Below are positions 26,529 through 34,875 of a stretch of 55,810 nt of DNA, piece after piece. The stretch spans positions 1 to 55,810 of the forward strand of contig NZ_JALHLS010000018.1 in assembly GCF_022844445.1 (NCBI RefSeq). The letters run 5' to 3'. Each line of letters begins with the position of its first letter. Position 1 is the first letter of the stretch. The notes below the pieces were generated by a model that did no database searches, had not been told where the DNA came from, and saw nothing but the letters and a program-made list of their open reading frames with translations. The translations under genes were made by a program, and so were the position numbers. This stretch comes from Hyphomonas sp. GTDB lineage: Bacteria; Pseudomonadota; Alphaproteobacteria; Caulobacterales; Hyphomonadaceae.

Positions 26529-27160
26529 TAACCCTTCGTATCCTCGAAATGCCGGATCATCTGGCTGAGCGCAGCCGGACCTGTGTCGCCCATGTAGGGC
26601 ACCATCAGGCACATCACCTGGAACACCGTCTTGTGGATGAGGGCAGGGCCGTCATGGACCTCTTTCGTGAGCGCGTCGCCGGCGAGCCAGAATGTCAGTG
26701 TCGTGATGATCTGGTCGACCAGCGGCTCTTTCAGGCGCTTGTCGATGGACAGCATGCCGAGCCGGTCGAGGTCATCAAGTATGCGGACGATCGTCTGGCG
26801 CTTGCCGGCCACAAGGCTGCGGAAGCGCACGGCGAGATCGGGATAGCGGGCGAGGAGGCCGGCGAGGTCGCGGTAGAAGAAGCGGAAGTCGTAGATCTCT
26901 TCCAGCAGGATGTAGATGTAGACCCAGTTGTCCTCGACCGAGGCGAGTCCGCCTTTCGAGCCACGGAGGATGACGCGCATTTCCTCCTCGAACCGCTCGT
27001 ACAGGGCCCGGATGATCGCGTCCTTGCCCTTGAAATGGTAGTAAAGGTTGCCGGGGCTGATCTCCAGCGCATTGGCAATATCGACAGACGACAGCCCGCT
27101 TTCTCCTTCCTCGTTGAAGAGAAGGAGGCTGACTTCAAGTATCCGGTCGCGTGTTTTCAT
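26528..27160 (-). CDS. phaD: TetR-family regulator, PhaD-like
   Basis: The 210-residue TetR protein begins MKTRDRILEV, followed by FNEEGESGLSSVDIANALEI and SPGNLYYHFKGKDAIIRALYE; this helix-turn-helix region matches Pseudomonas PhaD, which controls the pha genes in response to a granule-related ligand. The C-terminal ligand domain is about residues 60-210. The ATG at 27158-27160 is preferred to a TTG two codons upstream, which has no ribosome-binding site. It is divergent from phaC across about 160 bases, where it probably acts. The symbol is by similarity. Confidence 0.82.
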   Translation of the reverse strand: MKTRDRILEVSLLLFNEEGESGLSSVDIANALEISPGNLYYHFKGKDAIIRALYERFEEEMRVILRGSKGGLASVEDNWVYIYILLEEIYDFRFFYRDLAGLLARYPDLAVRFRSLVAGKRQTIVRILDDLDRLGMLSIDKRLKEPLVDQIITTLTFWLAGDALTKEVHDGPALIHKTVFQVMCLMVPYMGDTGPAALSQMIRHFEDTKG

Positions 27161-27212
27161 GGCCAAGGTAGCAGTTTGACAGCTAAATCTGACTGTGGAA
27201 CGAATTTTGCGA

Positions 27213-27222
27213 GTAAATTTAC
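27213..27222. promoter_or_regulatory. Candidate operator between phaD-like and phaC genes
   Basis: The 158-base gap 27161-27318 holds a perfect 10-base palindrome GTAAATTTAC (27213-27222), a TTGACA at 27177-27182 that could be a -35 element, and an inverted repeat TTGCC/GGCAA (27233-27246). TetR dimers bind palindromes of this sort near the start of target genes. The choice among these elements is a guess. Confidence 0.4.
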
Positions 27223-27318
27223 CACGGTCTTTTTGCCGGATGGCAAGGGACCGGGATTAGACCGGCCACTGGCGGACAGCTGCCAGGAGAGCCCGGCGGC
27301 ACTCGGGAGGGACTGAAA

Positions 27319-29007
27319 ATGAGCACACCCAAGGACGAAATCGCCCAGAATGCGGCGCAGAGCACGACGGCCCTTAACCCGTTGCTCGGCGGTATTAACC
27401 GTCAGGAGCTGCTGGGCGCGGTGGCGATGATGCTGCGCTCATCGGTGACCAATCCGGTGACGACGGCCAAGGCGGCCCGCAAGATCGTTGCCGAGAATAC
27501 CGAGATCCTGCTCGGCAAGTCCAAGCGCGAGGCTGACAAGAAGGATCGCCGCTTCAAGGACCCGGCCTGGGAGCACAACCCCTTCTACAAGCGCGGCATG
27601 CAGGCCTTCCTGGCCACGCAGGAACACCTCCATGACTGGGTCAGCGACATCAAGATGAGCGAACTGGAGCACGCCCGCGCCAAGTTCGTGATGGGGATGA
27701 TCACCGATGCGCTGGCGCCGACCAACACGCTGATCGGCAACCCGGCCGCCACCAAACGCGTCGTTGATTCCGGCGGCCTGTCGCTGCTGAAGGGTATGAA
27801 GAACCTCTATGACGACCTGACGAAGAATGGCGGCCTGCCATCGCAGGTCGACAAGCGTCCGTTCAAGGTCGGCGAGAACCTTGCGGTGTCGAAAGGATCG
27901 GTCGTCTGGAAGAACGAGATGCTGGAGCTGATCCAGTATGCGCCGACCACGGAGAAAGTTTACAAGACGCCGATCCTGATCATTCCGCCACAGATCAACA
28001 AGTTCTATGCGATGGACCTGACGCCGATGACGTCGATGGTCCAGTTCCTCCTCGCGATGGAACAGCAGACTTTCGTGATCTCCTGGCGAAACCCGCAGAA
28101 GGAGCATCGCGCCTGGGGCCTCTCGGATTATATCGACAGCCTGATCCAGGCGAGCGAAGTCATCCGCAAGATCACCAAGTCGCCGAAGCTCAACGTGTCC
28201 GGCGCCTGCTCGGGCGGCATCACCACGGCATCCTTCGCGAGCCTTCTGGCCGCCGCCGGCGACAAACGGATCAACGCCGTGACTTTCATGGTGTGTGTGC
28301 TGAATCCGCAGAAGGAAGATAGCGATATCGGCCAGATCGTCTCCGATGGAAGCCTTGAGATTGCACGGAAAATGTCGAAGGCGCGCGGTATCCTGAAGGG
28401 CGACGATCTCGCCCGGATGTTTGCCTGGATGCGCCCCAATGACCTGATCTGGAACTATGTCGTCAACAACTACCTGATGGGTGAAGACCCGCCGCCGTAT
28501 GACGTTCTTTTCTGGAACAACGATACCACCAATCTGCCGGCGCAGCTGCACTCTGACTATCTCGACATCGCGCTGCACCAGCCGTTCGATCATCCGGGTA
28601 CGGTGGAGGTGGCCGGGCACAAGGCAGATCTGACGAAGGTGACGGCGGACGCGTTTGTCGTCGCCGGCCTCACGGACCACATTACGCCTTGGAAAGCCTG
28701 CTACCGCACGCCGGGCCTGCTCGGCTCGAAGAATGTCGAGTTCATCCTCTCGTCCAGCGGCCACCTTCAGTCACTGATCAATCCGCCGGGAAATCCGAAG
28801 GCGAAGTATTTCCGCTCCACCAACATGAAACCGACCCCGGACGAATGGGCTGCCAGCGCCGAGGAGCATAATGGTTCCTGGTGGCCGCGCTGGGGAGAAT
28901 GGTTGAAGGAGCGCGCGGGCCCGCTTAAGGCGGCGCCGGCATCGGTGGGCAATGAAGCCTTCCCGCCGCAGTATGCGGCGCCGGGCCGGTACGTATTCAA
29001 CGAGTAG
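27319..29007 (+). CDS. phaC: Poly(hydroxyalkanoate) synthase, class II-like
   Basis: The 562-residue enzyme polymerises hydroxyacyl-CoA into PHA at the granule surface. The catalytic triad is Cys297 in SGACSGGIT, Asp453 in GLTDHITPW and His482 in SSSGHLQSLINPPGNP. The GACSGG box, FAWMRPNDLIWNYVVNNYL and DVLFWNNDTTNLPA match the medium-chain-length synthases of Pseudomonas (class II) better than class I enzymes, which usually have GFCVGG. It is followed after 23 bases by a PhaZ-like gene, the order seen in Pseudomonas. Substrate length cannot be proven from sequence. Confidence 0.9.
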   Translation: MSTPKDEIAQNAAQSTTALNPLLGGINRQELLGAVAMMLRSSVTNPVTTAKAARKIVAENTEILLGKSKREADKKDRRFKDPAWEHNPFYKRGMQAFLATQEHLHDWVSDIKMSELEHARAKFVMGMITDALAPTNTLIGNPAATKRVVDSGGLSLLKGMKNLYDDLTKNGGLPSQVDKRPFKVGENLAVSKGSVVWKNEMLELIQYAPTTEKVYKTPILIIPPQINKFYAMDLTPMTSMVQFLLAMEQQTFVISWRNPQKEHRAWGLSDYIDSLIQASEVIRKITKSPKLNVSGACSGGITTASFASLLAAAGDKRINAVTFMVCVLNPQKEDSDIGQIVSDGSLEIARKMSKARGILKGDDLARMFAWMRPNDLIWNYVVNNYLMGEDPPPYDVLFWNNDTTNLPAQLHSDYLDIALHQPFDHPGTVEVAGHKADLTKVTADAFVVAGLTDHITPWKACYRTPGLLGSKNVEFILSSSGHLQSLINPPGNPKAKYFRSTNMKPTPDEWAASAEEHNGSWWPRWGEWLKERAGPLKAAPASVGNEAFPPQYAAPGRYVFNE

Positions 29008-29030
29008 ACGACCCGAGCAAGGACCGCCCC

Positions 29031-29870
29031 ATGGCCAGCTACACGCGCAAGCCGGAAATTACGATGCAGGACGTGGACGGCATCCTGCTGCGCACGGCGT
29101 ACTGGGAAGCGCCGGAGGACAATGGCGAACTGCCGCTGCTATTCTTCAACGGCATCGGGGCGAACCTTGAACTGACTCTCGGTCTCGGCGACATGTTCCC
29201 CGGCCGCGAGATCATTACCTTCGACGTGCCTGGCGTGGGCCTTAGCCCCGTGACCCAATGGCCCTACCGGCACTGGATGCTGGCGCGCTGGGTGCGCAAA
29301 CTGATCGACCGCTACGGCATTGACGTGGTGGACGTTATGGGAGTTTCGTGGGGCGGGGCGCTGGCGCAGCAGTTCTCGTTCCAGTACCGCAGCCGCGTGA
29401 GCCGGCTGATCCTGTGCGCAACCTCTTCCGGCATGACGATGATCCCCGGCAAACCGGCCTCATTGTCGAAGATGGTGGACACGCGCCGGTATACCGATCC
29501 GGAATTCATGCGCGAGAATTTCGCCAAGCTCTACGGGGACGCAGCAGACGAGTCGGCAGGCAGCCATGTCGACGGCCTCCTGCCGCCTGACCCGAAGGGT
29601 TACGTCTACCAGCTGCTCGCCTTTGCCGGCTGGTCGAGCCTGCCCTTCATCCGTTTCCTGAAGATGCCGACGCTGGTGATGATGGGGGACAAGGACAGCA
29701 TCGTGCCGCTGGTCAATGGTCAGATCCTGACCTGGGCGCTTCCGGATGCGCGACTGCATGTGGTGGAAGGCGGCGGACACTTGTTCCTGGTGACCCGCGC
29801 GGCCGAGACGGCGCGCGTGATCAACGAATTCCTGAACGGTCCTGATAACGCTTCCGCCCAGGCCGCCTAG
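29031..29870 (+). CDS. phaZ: Intracellular PHA depolymerase, PhaZ-like alpha/beta hydrolase
   Basis: The 279-residue hydrolase has Ser106 in GVSWGGALAQQF, Asp222 in GDKDSIVPL and His250 in GGGHLFLVTRA. LLFFNGIGANLEL and ITFDVPGVGLS align with the mcl-PHA depolymerase that lies directly after phaC1 in Pseudomonas, so it probably mobilises stored polymer. Other hydrolases of the same fold cannot be fully excluded. Its TAG stop forms a shared CTAG with the stop of the convergent gene (29867-29870). Confidence 0.82.
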   Translation: MASYTRKPEITMQDVDGILLRTAYWEAPEDNGELPLLFFNGIGANLELTLGLGDMFPGREIITFDVPGVGLSPVTQWPYRHWMLARWVRKLIDRYGIDVVDVMGVSWGGALAQQFSFQYRSRVSRLILCATSSGMTMIPGKPASLSKMVDTRRYTDPEFMRENFAKLYGDAADESAGSHVDGLLPPDPKGYVYQLLAFAGWSSLPFIRFLKMPTLVMMGDKDSIVPLVNGQILTWALPDARLHVVEGGGHLFLVTRAAETARVINEFLNGPDNASAQAA

Positions 29871-31453
29871 TCGTTCATCAGGCGTTCGGCCTGGATGCGT
29901 ACTGCGCCATAATCGACCTTGCCGGTGCCGAGCACCGGGATCTCGCTAACGCGGAAAACCCGTCTCGGTACGGAAATCTCGGGCACACCATGGCTTTGGG
30001 CCCAGTTGAGGATCGGCGTGCGAGCCGCTTCAGGCGCATCGCTGAGCAGGATGACCTGTTCACCTTTCTTCGGATCGGGCAGGGTGACCGCGGCGTGCAT
30101 ATGGTCCGGCCAGACGGCGGCGGCGCAGTTTTCCACGACTGCCAGCGAGACCATCTCCCCGCCGATCTTGGCGAAACGCTTCACGCGGCCGAGGATCTTG
30201 ATGAAGCCTTCGGCGTCGACATCGACGATGTCGCCGGTATCGTGCCAGCCATCGATCAGTTTCTCGATCATGCCGGGGTTGGAAGGCCGCAGGTAGCCCA
30301 GCATGATGTTCGGGCCGCGGATGTGGAAACGTCCACCTTCCGGCATGCCTTCCACGGGAACCAGCCTGTAGTCGATATCGGCCATCAGGCGCCCGACAGT
30401 GCCAGGCTTGTTGTGTTCCCACTGGTTGGCCGCGACCACCGGCGAAGCTTCGGTTGCACCGTAACCTTCGAGGATCTCGATATTGAACTTGCGGCGCACA
30501 TAGTCACGCGTCTCGTCCTTCACCCGCTCGGCGCCGCAGACGGCGAGGCGGATGGAGTCCATGTCGCCGTCGGCGCCGGTGCGCGCGTATTGCGAAATGA
30601 ACGTATCGGTGGCCAGGAGGATCGTAGCGCCGGTCTCGCGGATCCGGCGCACGATTTCCTTGGGCTGGAGCGGTGAAGGATGGAAGACGACCTTGATGCC
30701 GGCGATGAGGGGCAACAGCGCGCCGACCGTGAGGCCGAAACAGTGGAAAGTCGGCAGCGGATTGAATACAATATCCGTATCCGGACTGAGGCCGATATGG
30801 GCGCGCACCTGCTCGATGTTCGCCATCACGTTCTCATGGCTGAGCACGACGCCCTTGGGCTCGCCTTCGGTGCCGGAGGTGAAGAGGATGACGCCGGGTT
30901 GTTTGTGGCTCAGCGCGGCGCCCACGAAAGTCGGTAGGACCGGGCCAGCGAGGGCGGAGAGCTTATCGCCGATCGAGAGCTTCTCGCGAACGTCTTCCAA
31001 GTACACGATCTCGACGGCTTTGGAGAGTTCGGCGACCAGGTCTTCCAGGCCGCCCAGCTCGACAAACTTATGGGCGGTGATCAGCCGCTTGACGTTTGCC
31101 GCGCGCATGGCGGACTTGAGGTTCTTGGAGCCTGCCGTGAAGTTCAGCATCGCCGGGACGCGGCCATAGGCCGTCAGTGCGAAGAAGCCGATCACCGAAC
31201 CTGCGCCGGTCGGAAGCATGACGCCGACCGCTTCGCCGCGCTTGGTGCCCTTCTTCAGGGCTGAGCCCAGGCCGAAGACAGCCCGGATGATTTCCTTGTA
31301 GGTGAGGATGCGCTCATCCCCGTCCACAAGGACTGGCTTGCCCGCGCCGAATTCGCGCGACGCGCGGAGCAGGGCGGTGAACAGGTTAACGCGCGTGCGT
31401 TCCGGCTTGTACGCCAGTGGAGCCGGCACAAGCGGCTGGAGGGATTGCTGCAT
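29867..31453 (-). CDS. AMP-dependent acyl-CoA/acyl-ACP synthetase
   Basis: The 528-residue adenylate-forming enzyme has the P-loop-like ILFTSGTEGEPKG, the core ILEGYGATEASPVV and the hinge HDTGDIVDVDAEGF. The best resemblance is to the synthetase half of Aas (acyl-ACP synthetase), so it probably activates fatty acids. No fused acyltransferase is present. The C-terminal catalytic Lys region reads PVLGTGKVDYG. The ATG at 31451-31453 was chosen; an upstream start at 31504 is possible. Next to phaC-phaZ it could re-activate released hydroxy-acids, which is inference. Confidence 0.82.
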   Translation of the reverse strand: MQQSLQPLVPAPLAYKPERTRVNLFTALLRASREFGAGKPVLVDGDERILTYKEIIRAVFGLGSALKKGTKRGEAVGVMLPTGAGSVIGFFALTAYGRVPAMLNFTAGSKNLKSAMRAANVKRLITAHKFVELGGLEDLVAELSKAVEIVYLEDVREKLSIGDKLSALAGPVLPTFVGAALSHKQPGVILFTSGTEGEPKGVVLSHENVMANIEQVRAHIGLSPDTDIVFNPLPTFHCFGLTVGALLPLIAGIKVVFHPSPLQPKEIVRRIRETGATILLATDTFISQYARTGADGDMDSIRLAVCGAERVKDETRDYVRRKFNIEILEGYGATEASPVVAANQWEHNKPGTVGRLMADIDYRLVPVEGMPEGGRFHIRGPNIMLGYLRPSNPGMIEKLIDGWHDTGDIVDVDAEGFIKILGRVKRFAKIGGEMVSLAVVENCAAAVWPDHMHAAVTLPDPKKGEQVILLSDAPEAARTPILNWAQSHGVPEISVPRRVFRVSEIPVLGTGKVDYGAVRIQAERLMND

Positions 31454-31536
31454 CGGGTTCGCCCTGACTCGTTTCTTCCCGTAGTTTTTGTAACATTCTG
31501 TCATCTAGCGTCATGCAAGCAAGCGATATTGCAAGT

Positions 31537-31548
31537 CTGCATATGCAG
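31537..31548. promoter_or_regulatory. Perfect 12-base palindrome between acyl synthetase and lipA
   Basis: CTGCATATGCAG is self-complementary and lies in the 148-base gap between the divergent acyl-activating enzyme and lipA. Three GCAAG repeats occur just upstream (about 31515-31535). It could be an operator for either gene; no cognate regulator is adjacent. Confidence 0.3.
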
Positions 31549-31601
31549 CCTTCGCATTGAGCGGCTTGCTGAATCGCGCGGCGGGCGCCATTTTGCCGGG
31601 A

Positions 31602-32570
31602 ATGGCAAACCTCATCGACCTGAAAAACAACGCGCCCCGGCCCCGTCACCCCGAGAAACAGGGGCGTCCGGATACACCCTTGATGCGAAAACCCGACTGG
31701 ATTCGCGTCAAGGCGCCGACCTCGGAGGGCTATGCGGCTACCCGGGCGATTGTCAAATCCAAGGGTCTGGTGACCGTTTGCGAGGAAGCTGGCTGCCCCA
31801 ACATCGGCGAATGCTGGGACAAGAAGCACGCGACGATGATGATTCTCGGCGACGTATGCACGCGCGCCTGTTCGTTCTGCAACGTAGCGACGGGAAAGCC
31901 GAAACCGGGCGTTGATGCAGACGAGCCCCGCCGCGTCGGCGAGGCGGTGGCCGAGATGGGCCTCAGCCACGTGGTCATTACGTCAGTGGACCGCGACGAC
32001 CTGGAAGACGGCGGCGCGATGCATTTCGTGCACACGATCCGCTCGATCCGCGAGCGTGCGCCTGGCTCGACCATCGAAATCCTGACACCGGACTTCCTGC
32101 GCAAGGACGGCTGGGAGACCCATGTCATCGATGCGAAGCCGGACGTGTTCAATCACAATCTCGAAACCGTGCCGCGCCTCTACCTCTCGATCCGACCCGG
32201 CGCGCGCTATTTCCATTCCCTGCGTCTGCTTCAGAAGGTGAAGGACCGCGATCCGTCGCAGTTCACGAAGTCCGGCCTGATGGTCGGCCTTGGCGAGACA
32301 AAGGAAGAAGTGATGCAGGTGATGGACGACATGCGTTCGGCGGGTGTCGACTTCATCACCATCGGTCAGTATCTGCAGCCAACGCGAAAGCACGCCGCGA
32401 TTGATCGCTTCGTCACGCCGGACGAGTTCAAGGCGTATGAGGAAATCGCGCGGGCGAAGGGCTTCCTGATGGTGTCCGCCAGCCCGCTGACGCGCTCTAG
32501 TCATCACGCCGGCGAAGACTTCGCTAAGCTGCGTGCCGCGCGTGAAGCGCAGCTTGCCGCGCGCGCCTGA
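31602..32570 (+). CDS. lipA: Lipoyl synthase
   Basis: The 322-residue radical-SAM enzyme inserts two sulfurs into octanoyl groups on lipoyl domains. The SAM cluster motif CTRACSFC gives Cys86, 90 and 93; the auxiliary cluster that donates sulfur is bound by Cys60, 65 and 71 ([12 protein letters not shown]); and [12 protein letters not shown] is the C-terminal RSS signature. The frame is open from a TTG at 31557, but the ATG at 31602 fits the family. The Coq10-like gene starts three bases after its stop. Confidence 0.96.
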   Translation: MANLIDLKNNAPRPRHPEKQGRPDTPLMRKPDWIRVKAPTSEGYAATRAIVKSKGLVTVCEEAGCPNIGECWDKKHATMMILGDVCTRACSFCNVATGKPKPGVDADEPRRVGEAVAEMGLSHVVITSVDRDDLEDGGAMHFVHTIRSIRERAPGSTIEILTPDFLRKDGWETHVIDAKPDVFNHNLETVPRLYLSIRPGARYFHSLRLLQKVKDRDPSQFTKSGLMVGLGETKEEVMQVMDDMRSAGVDFITIGQYLQPTRKHAAIDRFVTPDEFKAYEEIARAKGFLMVSASPLTRSSHHAGEDFAKLRAAREAQLAARA

Positions 32571-32573
32571 GGC

Positions 32574-33038
32574 ATGCCGCGTTTCTCGAAAACCCTCCGT
32601 GTGCCCTACGGGCCGGCTGAATGTTTCCAACTGGTATCGGACATTGCGCGGTATCCGGACTTCATCCGCTGGATCACCGCGATGCGCGTGACGGGCGCGC
32701 GGGAACTGCAACCGAGTGTGAACGAATGCCAGGGTGAGGCGGTGGTCGGCTTCAAGGGCTTCACGGAGCGGTTCACCACGCAGGTGGTAGCAGATGAACC
32801 CGCAAAGCGCGTGACAGCCGCGCTTGTACGCGGGCCGTTCCGCAAGCTGTTTGCCGAGTGGCGCATCTTCGAAACCGTCGGCGGCGCGACGGATATCACG
32901 CTCGAGATCGACTATGAGTTTCGCAATCCGGTGATTGGCTTCCTCGCGGCAGCCAACCATGACCTTGCGACGGATCGCATTCTCAATGCGTTTCTGGTTG
33001 AAGCGCAGCGGCGGTTCGGGAAGAGTGCCGTTCCATAG
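32574..33038 (+). CDS. Coenzyme Q-binding protein (COQ10/RatA, START-like family)
   Basis: The 154-residue protein has the polyketide-cyclase/START fold: PYGPAECFQLVSDIARYPDF at the N-terminus and LVEAQRRFG in the last helix. Members bind ubiquinone and help it act in respiration; the same family holds the E. coli protein RatA. The gene follows lipA by three bases, the arrangement normal for alphaproteobacteria, where it is called COQ10. Confidence 0.88.
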   Translation: MPRFSKTLRVPYGPAECFQLVSDIARYPDFIRWITAMRVTGARELQPSVNECQGEAVVGFKGFTERFTTQVVADEPAKRVTAALVRGPFRKLFAEWRIFETVGGATDITLEIDYEFRNPVIGFLAAANHDLATDRILNAFLVEAQRRFGKSAVP

Positions 33039-33049
33039 GGGCAACCCGG

Positions 33050-33502
33050 ATGATCGGCCAGAATGCTGTCGCGCATATCCAGCCGACCGTGAGCGGCCGG
33101 AAGCGCAGCTGGGGCGTCCATCACCGTATCCTGCTCCAGTCCTTCGGCATGACGATCCGGAGGGATGAGGCGACGACGTTCTACTGTATCGGCAGGCGCG
33201 CCGGCATCGCAATCAGCGAGATCAGCGACACGGGCCGGGGCGTGGCGTTTGATCAGTGGTGCTTTGCGCTGCACCCTTTCTGCTTCCGGCTTCGCTCGGG
33301 ACAGGACATCCCAAGCCTTCGCGAGGTGTTGGCCGACATGGGGCCTGATTGTCCGGCCGCCGGAGCCCGGCGGTGGGCTCCAGGCTATCCTTTCGTGCGG
33401 CGGGAAGACCCGGCCGGGATCCGCCTGGACGCCGTGTTCATTCCGGGCGGGGGATATCCGGCGGTGATCAGGGACAAGACACTCATCCCGTCCATGACCT
33501 AG
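33050..33502 (+). CDS. Hypothetical protein
   Basis: The 150-residue frame starts with ATG after a GGGGCAACCCGG context and ends in a CTAG shared with the cinA stop, which supports a real gene. I do not recognise a family. It is rich in Arg, Gly and Cys (four Cys; FDQWCFALHPFCFRL is the most distinctive segment), has no membrane segment and no signal peptide. The local spacing after the Coq10-like gene is 11 bases, so it may be the last gene of the lipA operon. Confidence 0.55.
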   Translation: MIGQNAVAHIQPTVSGRKRSWGVHHRILLQSFGMTIRRDEATTFYCIGRRAGIAISEISDTGRGVAFDQWCFALHPFCFRLRSGQDIPSLREVLADMGPDCPAAGARRWAPGYPFVRREDPAGIRLDAVFIPGGGYPAVIRDKTLIPSMT

Positions 33503-33990
33503 CGCATCTGCACCTGAATAAGTTTCAGCGCGGTCTCCAGTGCTTCCATGCGGATGGCCGAGCGGCCGATGTCGCCGAGTTGCAGCACTTCGTGGACCAC
33601 GGCGCGGTTCTCCCGCGCGCAGGCGACGTGGACGAGGCCGACCGGTTTCATCTTGGTGCCGCCGCCGGGGCCCGCGACGCCGGTGATGCCGACCGCTATG
33701 TTCGCCCGGCTGTTGGCGAGCGCACCTTCTGCCATCATGCGCGCGACCGGTTCGGACACGGCGCCATAGTCTGCCAGCACATCGCCCGGCACGCCGAGCA
33801 TCTCTTCCTTCGCTTTGTTGGAATAGGTGACGAAGCCGCGCTCAAACACGCTGGACGAGCCGGGAATGTCGGTAAACAGCGCGGCGACGAGGCCGCCGGT
33901 GCAGCTTTCGGCGGTCGCGATCTTCAGGCGCGCCTGTTCGGCGTCGTCGAGGATCAGCATGGCGAGATTTCGGAGGCGGTCTGGAAACAT
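33499..33990 (-). CDS. CinA C-terminal domain protein (nicotinamide-nucleotide amidase, PncC-type)
   Basis: The 163-residue protein is the stand-alone C-terminal half of CinA. IATAESCTGGLVAALFTDI carries the active-site Ser, SVFERGFVTYSNKAKEEMLG and GITGVAGPGGG complete the site. The family deamidates NMN to nicotinic acid mononucleotide in the pyridine nucleotide cycle. The molybdopterin-like N-terminal half of full CinA is absent, as usual in this class. It ends at a CTAG overlap with the hypothetical gene and is followed upstream by a crotonase gene on the same strand, 20 bases away. Confidence 0.9.
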   Translation of the reverse strand: MFPDRLRNLAMLILDDAEQARLKIATAESCTGGLVAALFTDIPGSSSVFERGFVTYSNKAKEEMLGVPGDVLADYGAVSEPVARMMAEGALANSRANIAVGITGVAGPGGGTKMKPVGLVHVACARENRAVVHEVLQLGDIGRSAIRMEALETALKLIQVQMR

Positions 33991-34010
33991 GGCGCGAGCC
34001 TACAGGGCGC

Positions 34011-34796
34011 CTAACGGCCCGTGAAGACCGGATCGCGCTTCTCGATGAAGGCGGCGGCGCTTTCCTTGGCGTCTTCGGTCTGCATCAGCTTGCGTATCTC
34101 GGTAATCGCCCACCTGCCGGTTTCACGCCAGTCGGGATCGAGCGTGCGGCGCAGGCCTGCCTTCAGCGCGCGGACAGCCTGGGGCGGATTGGCGGCAATC
34201 TTCTCGGCGATGCCGAGCGCAGTCGGCAGCAGTTCCTCCTGCGATACGACACGGCCAACAAGGCCGATCTCCTTGGCTTCCCGCGCGGTGATGATGTCGC
34301 CGGTGAAAAGCAGTTCGCTCGCCTTTTCGCGCCCGACGATCTGGGCAAGGCGGCCAAGGCCCGGCGCGTCGCAGCAGAGGCCGCGCTTGACGAAGATCTC
34401 CCCCCACTTCGCGGTGTCTGCCATAACGCGGATATCGGCCATGATGGACAGCTCCGCGCCCCAGCCGAGCGCGAAGCCGTTGATGGCGGCGATGACCGGA
34501 ATGTCCGTATGCAGAAGGGCGTCCGCCGCAGGCGTCAGGCCACCCGTGTCCTTCGCCTTCGCAGCCCGCTCCGGCGTGATCGGCGCGCCTTTGGAGAGGA
34601 TTTTCTTGACGTCGTCGCCCGAGCAGAAGGCGCGCGTGCCGGAGCCGGTAATGACGATGGCCCGCGCGTCCGAGGTGCGGACCGCGTCTTCCAGCGCATC
34701 ATAAAGGTCATAGTCCAGCGAGTTCATCGCTTCGGGCCGGTTGAGCGTCAGCAGGGTGACGTGCCCGTGTAGCTCTTTGAGCAGGATGTCAGACAT
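34011..34796 (-). CDS. Enoyl-CoA hydratase/isomerase (crotonase) family protein
   Basis: The 261-residue crotonase-fold protein begins with the strand HVTLLTLNRPEAMNSLDYD; the CoA-ester oxyanion hole is formed in AFCSGDDVKK and AALGWGAELSIM-like segments (INGFALGWGAELS). The second acid position reads LCCDAPGLGRL. It could hydrate or isomerise enoyl-CoA esters in beta-oxidation, and the substrate is open. The frame extends to 34832, but the ATG at 34794-34796 follows GGGGAGA on the minus strand. Confidence 0.85.
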   Translation of the reverse strand: MSDILLKELHGHVTLLTLNRPEAMNSLDYDLYDALEDAVRTSDARAIVITGSGTRAFCSGDDVKKILSKGAPITPERAAKAKDTGGLTPAADALLHTDIPVIAAINGFALGWGAELSIMADIRVMADTAKWGEIFVKRGLCCDAPGLGRLAQIVGREKASELLFTGDIITAREAKEIGLVGRVVSQEELLPTALGIAEKIAANPPQAVRALKAGLRRTLDPDWRETGRWAITEIRKLMQTEDAKESAAAFIEKRDPVFTGR

Positions 34797-34875
34797 GGCG
34801 GTTCTCCCCGATAGTTTGCCGTAGGGTCTCACGAAGCGGGCGCCCTGAAAATGCTGCCGCCGGGTCAGCGCCCAA

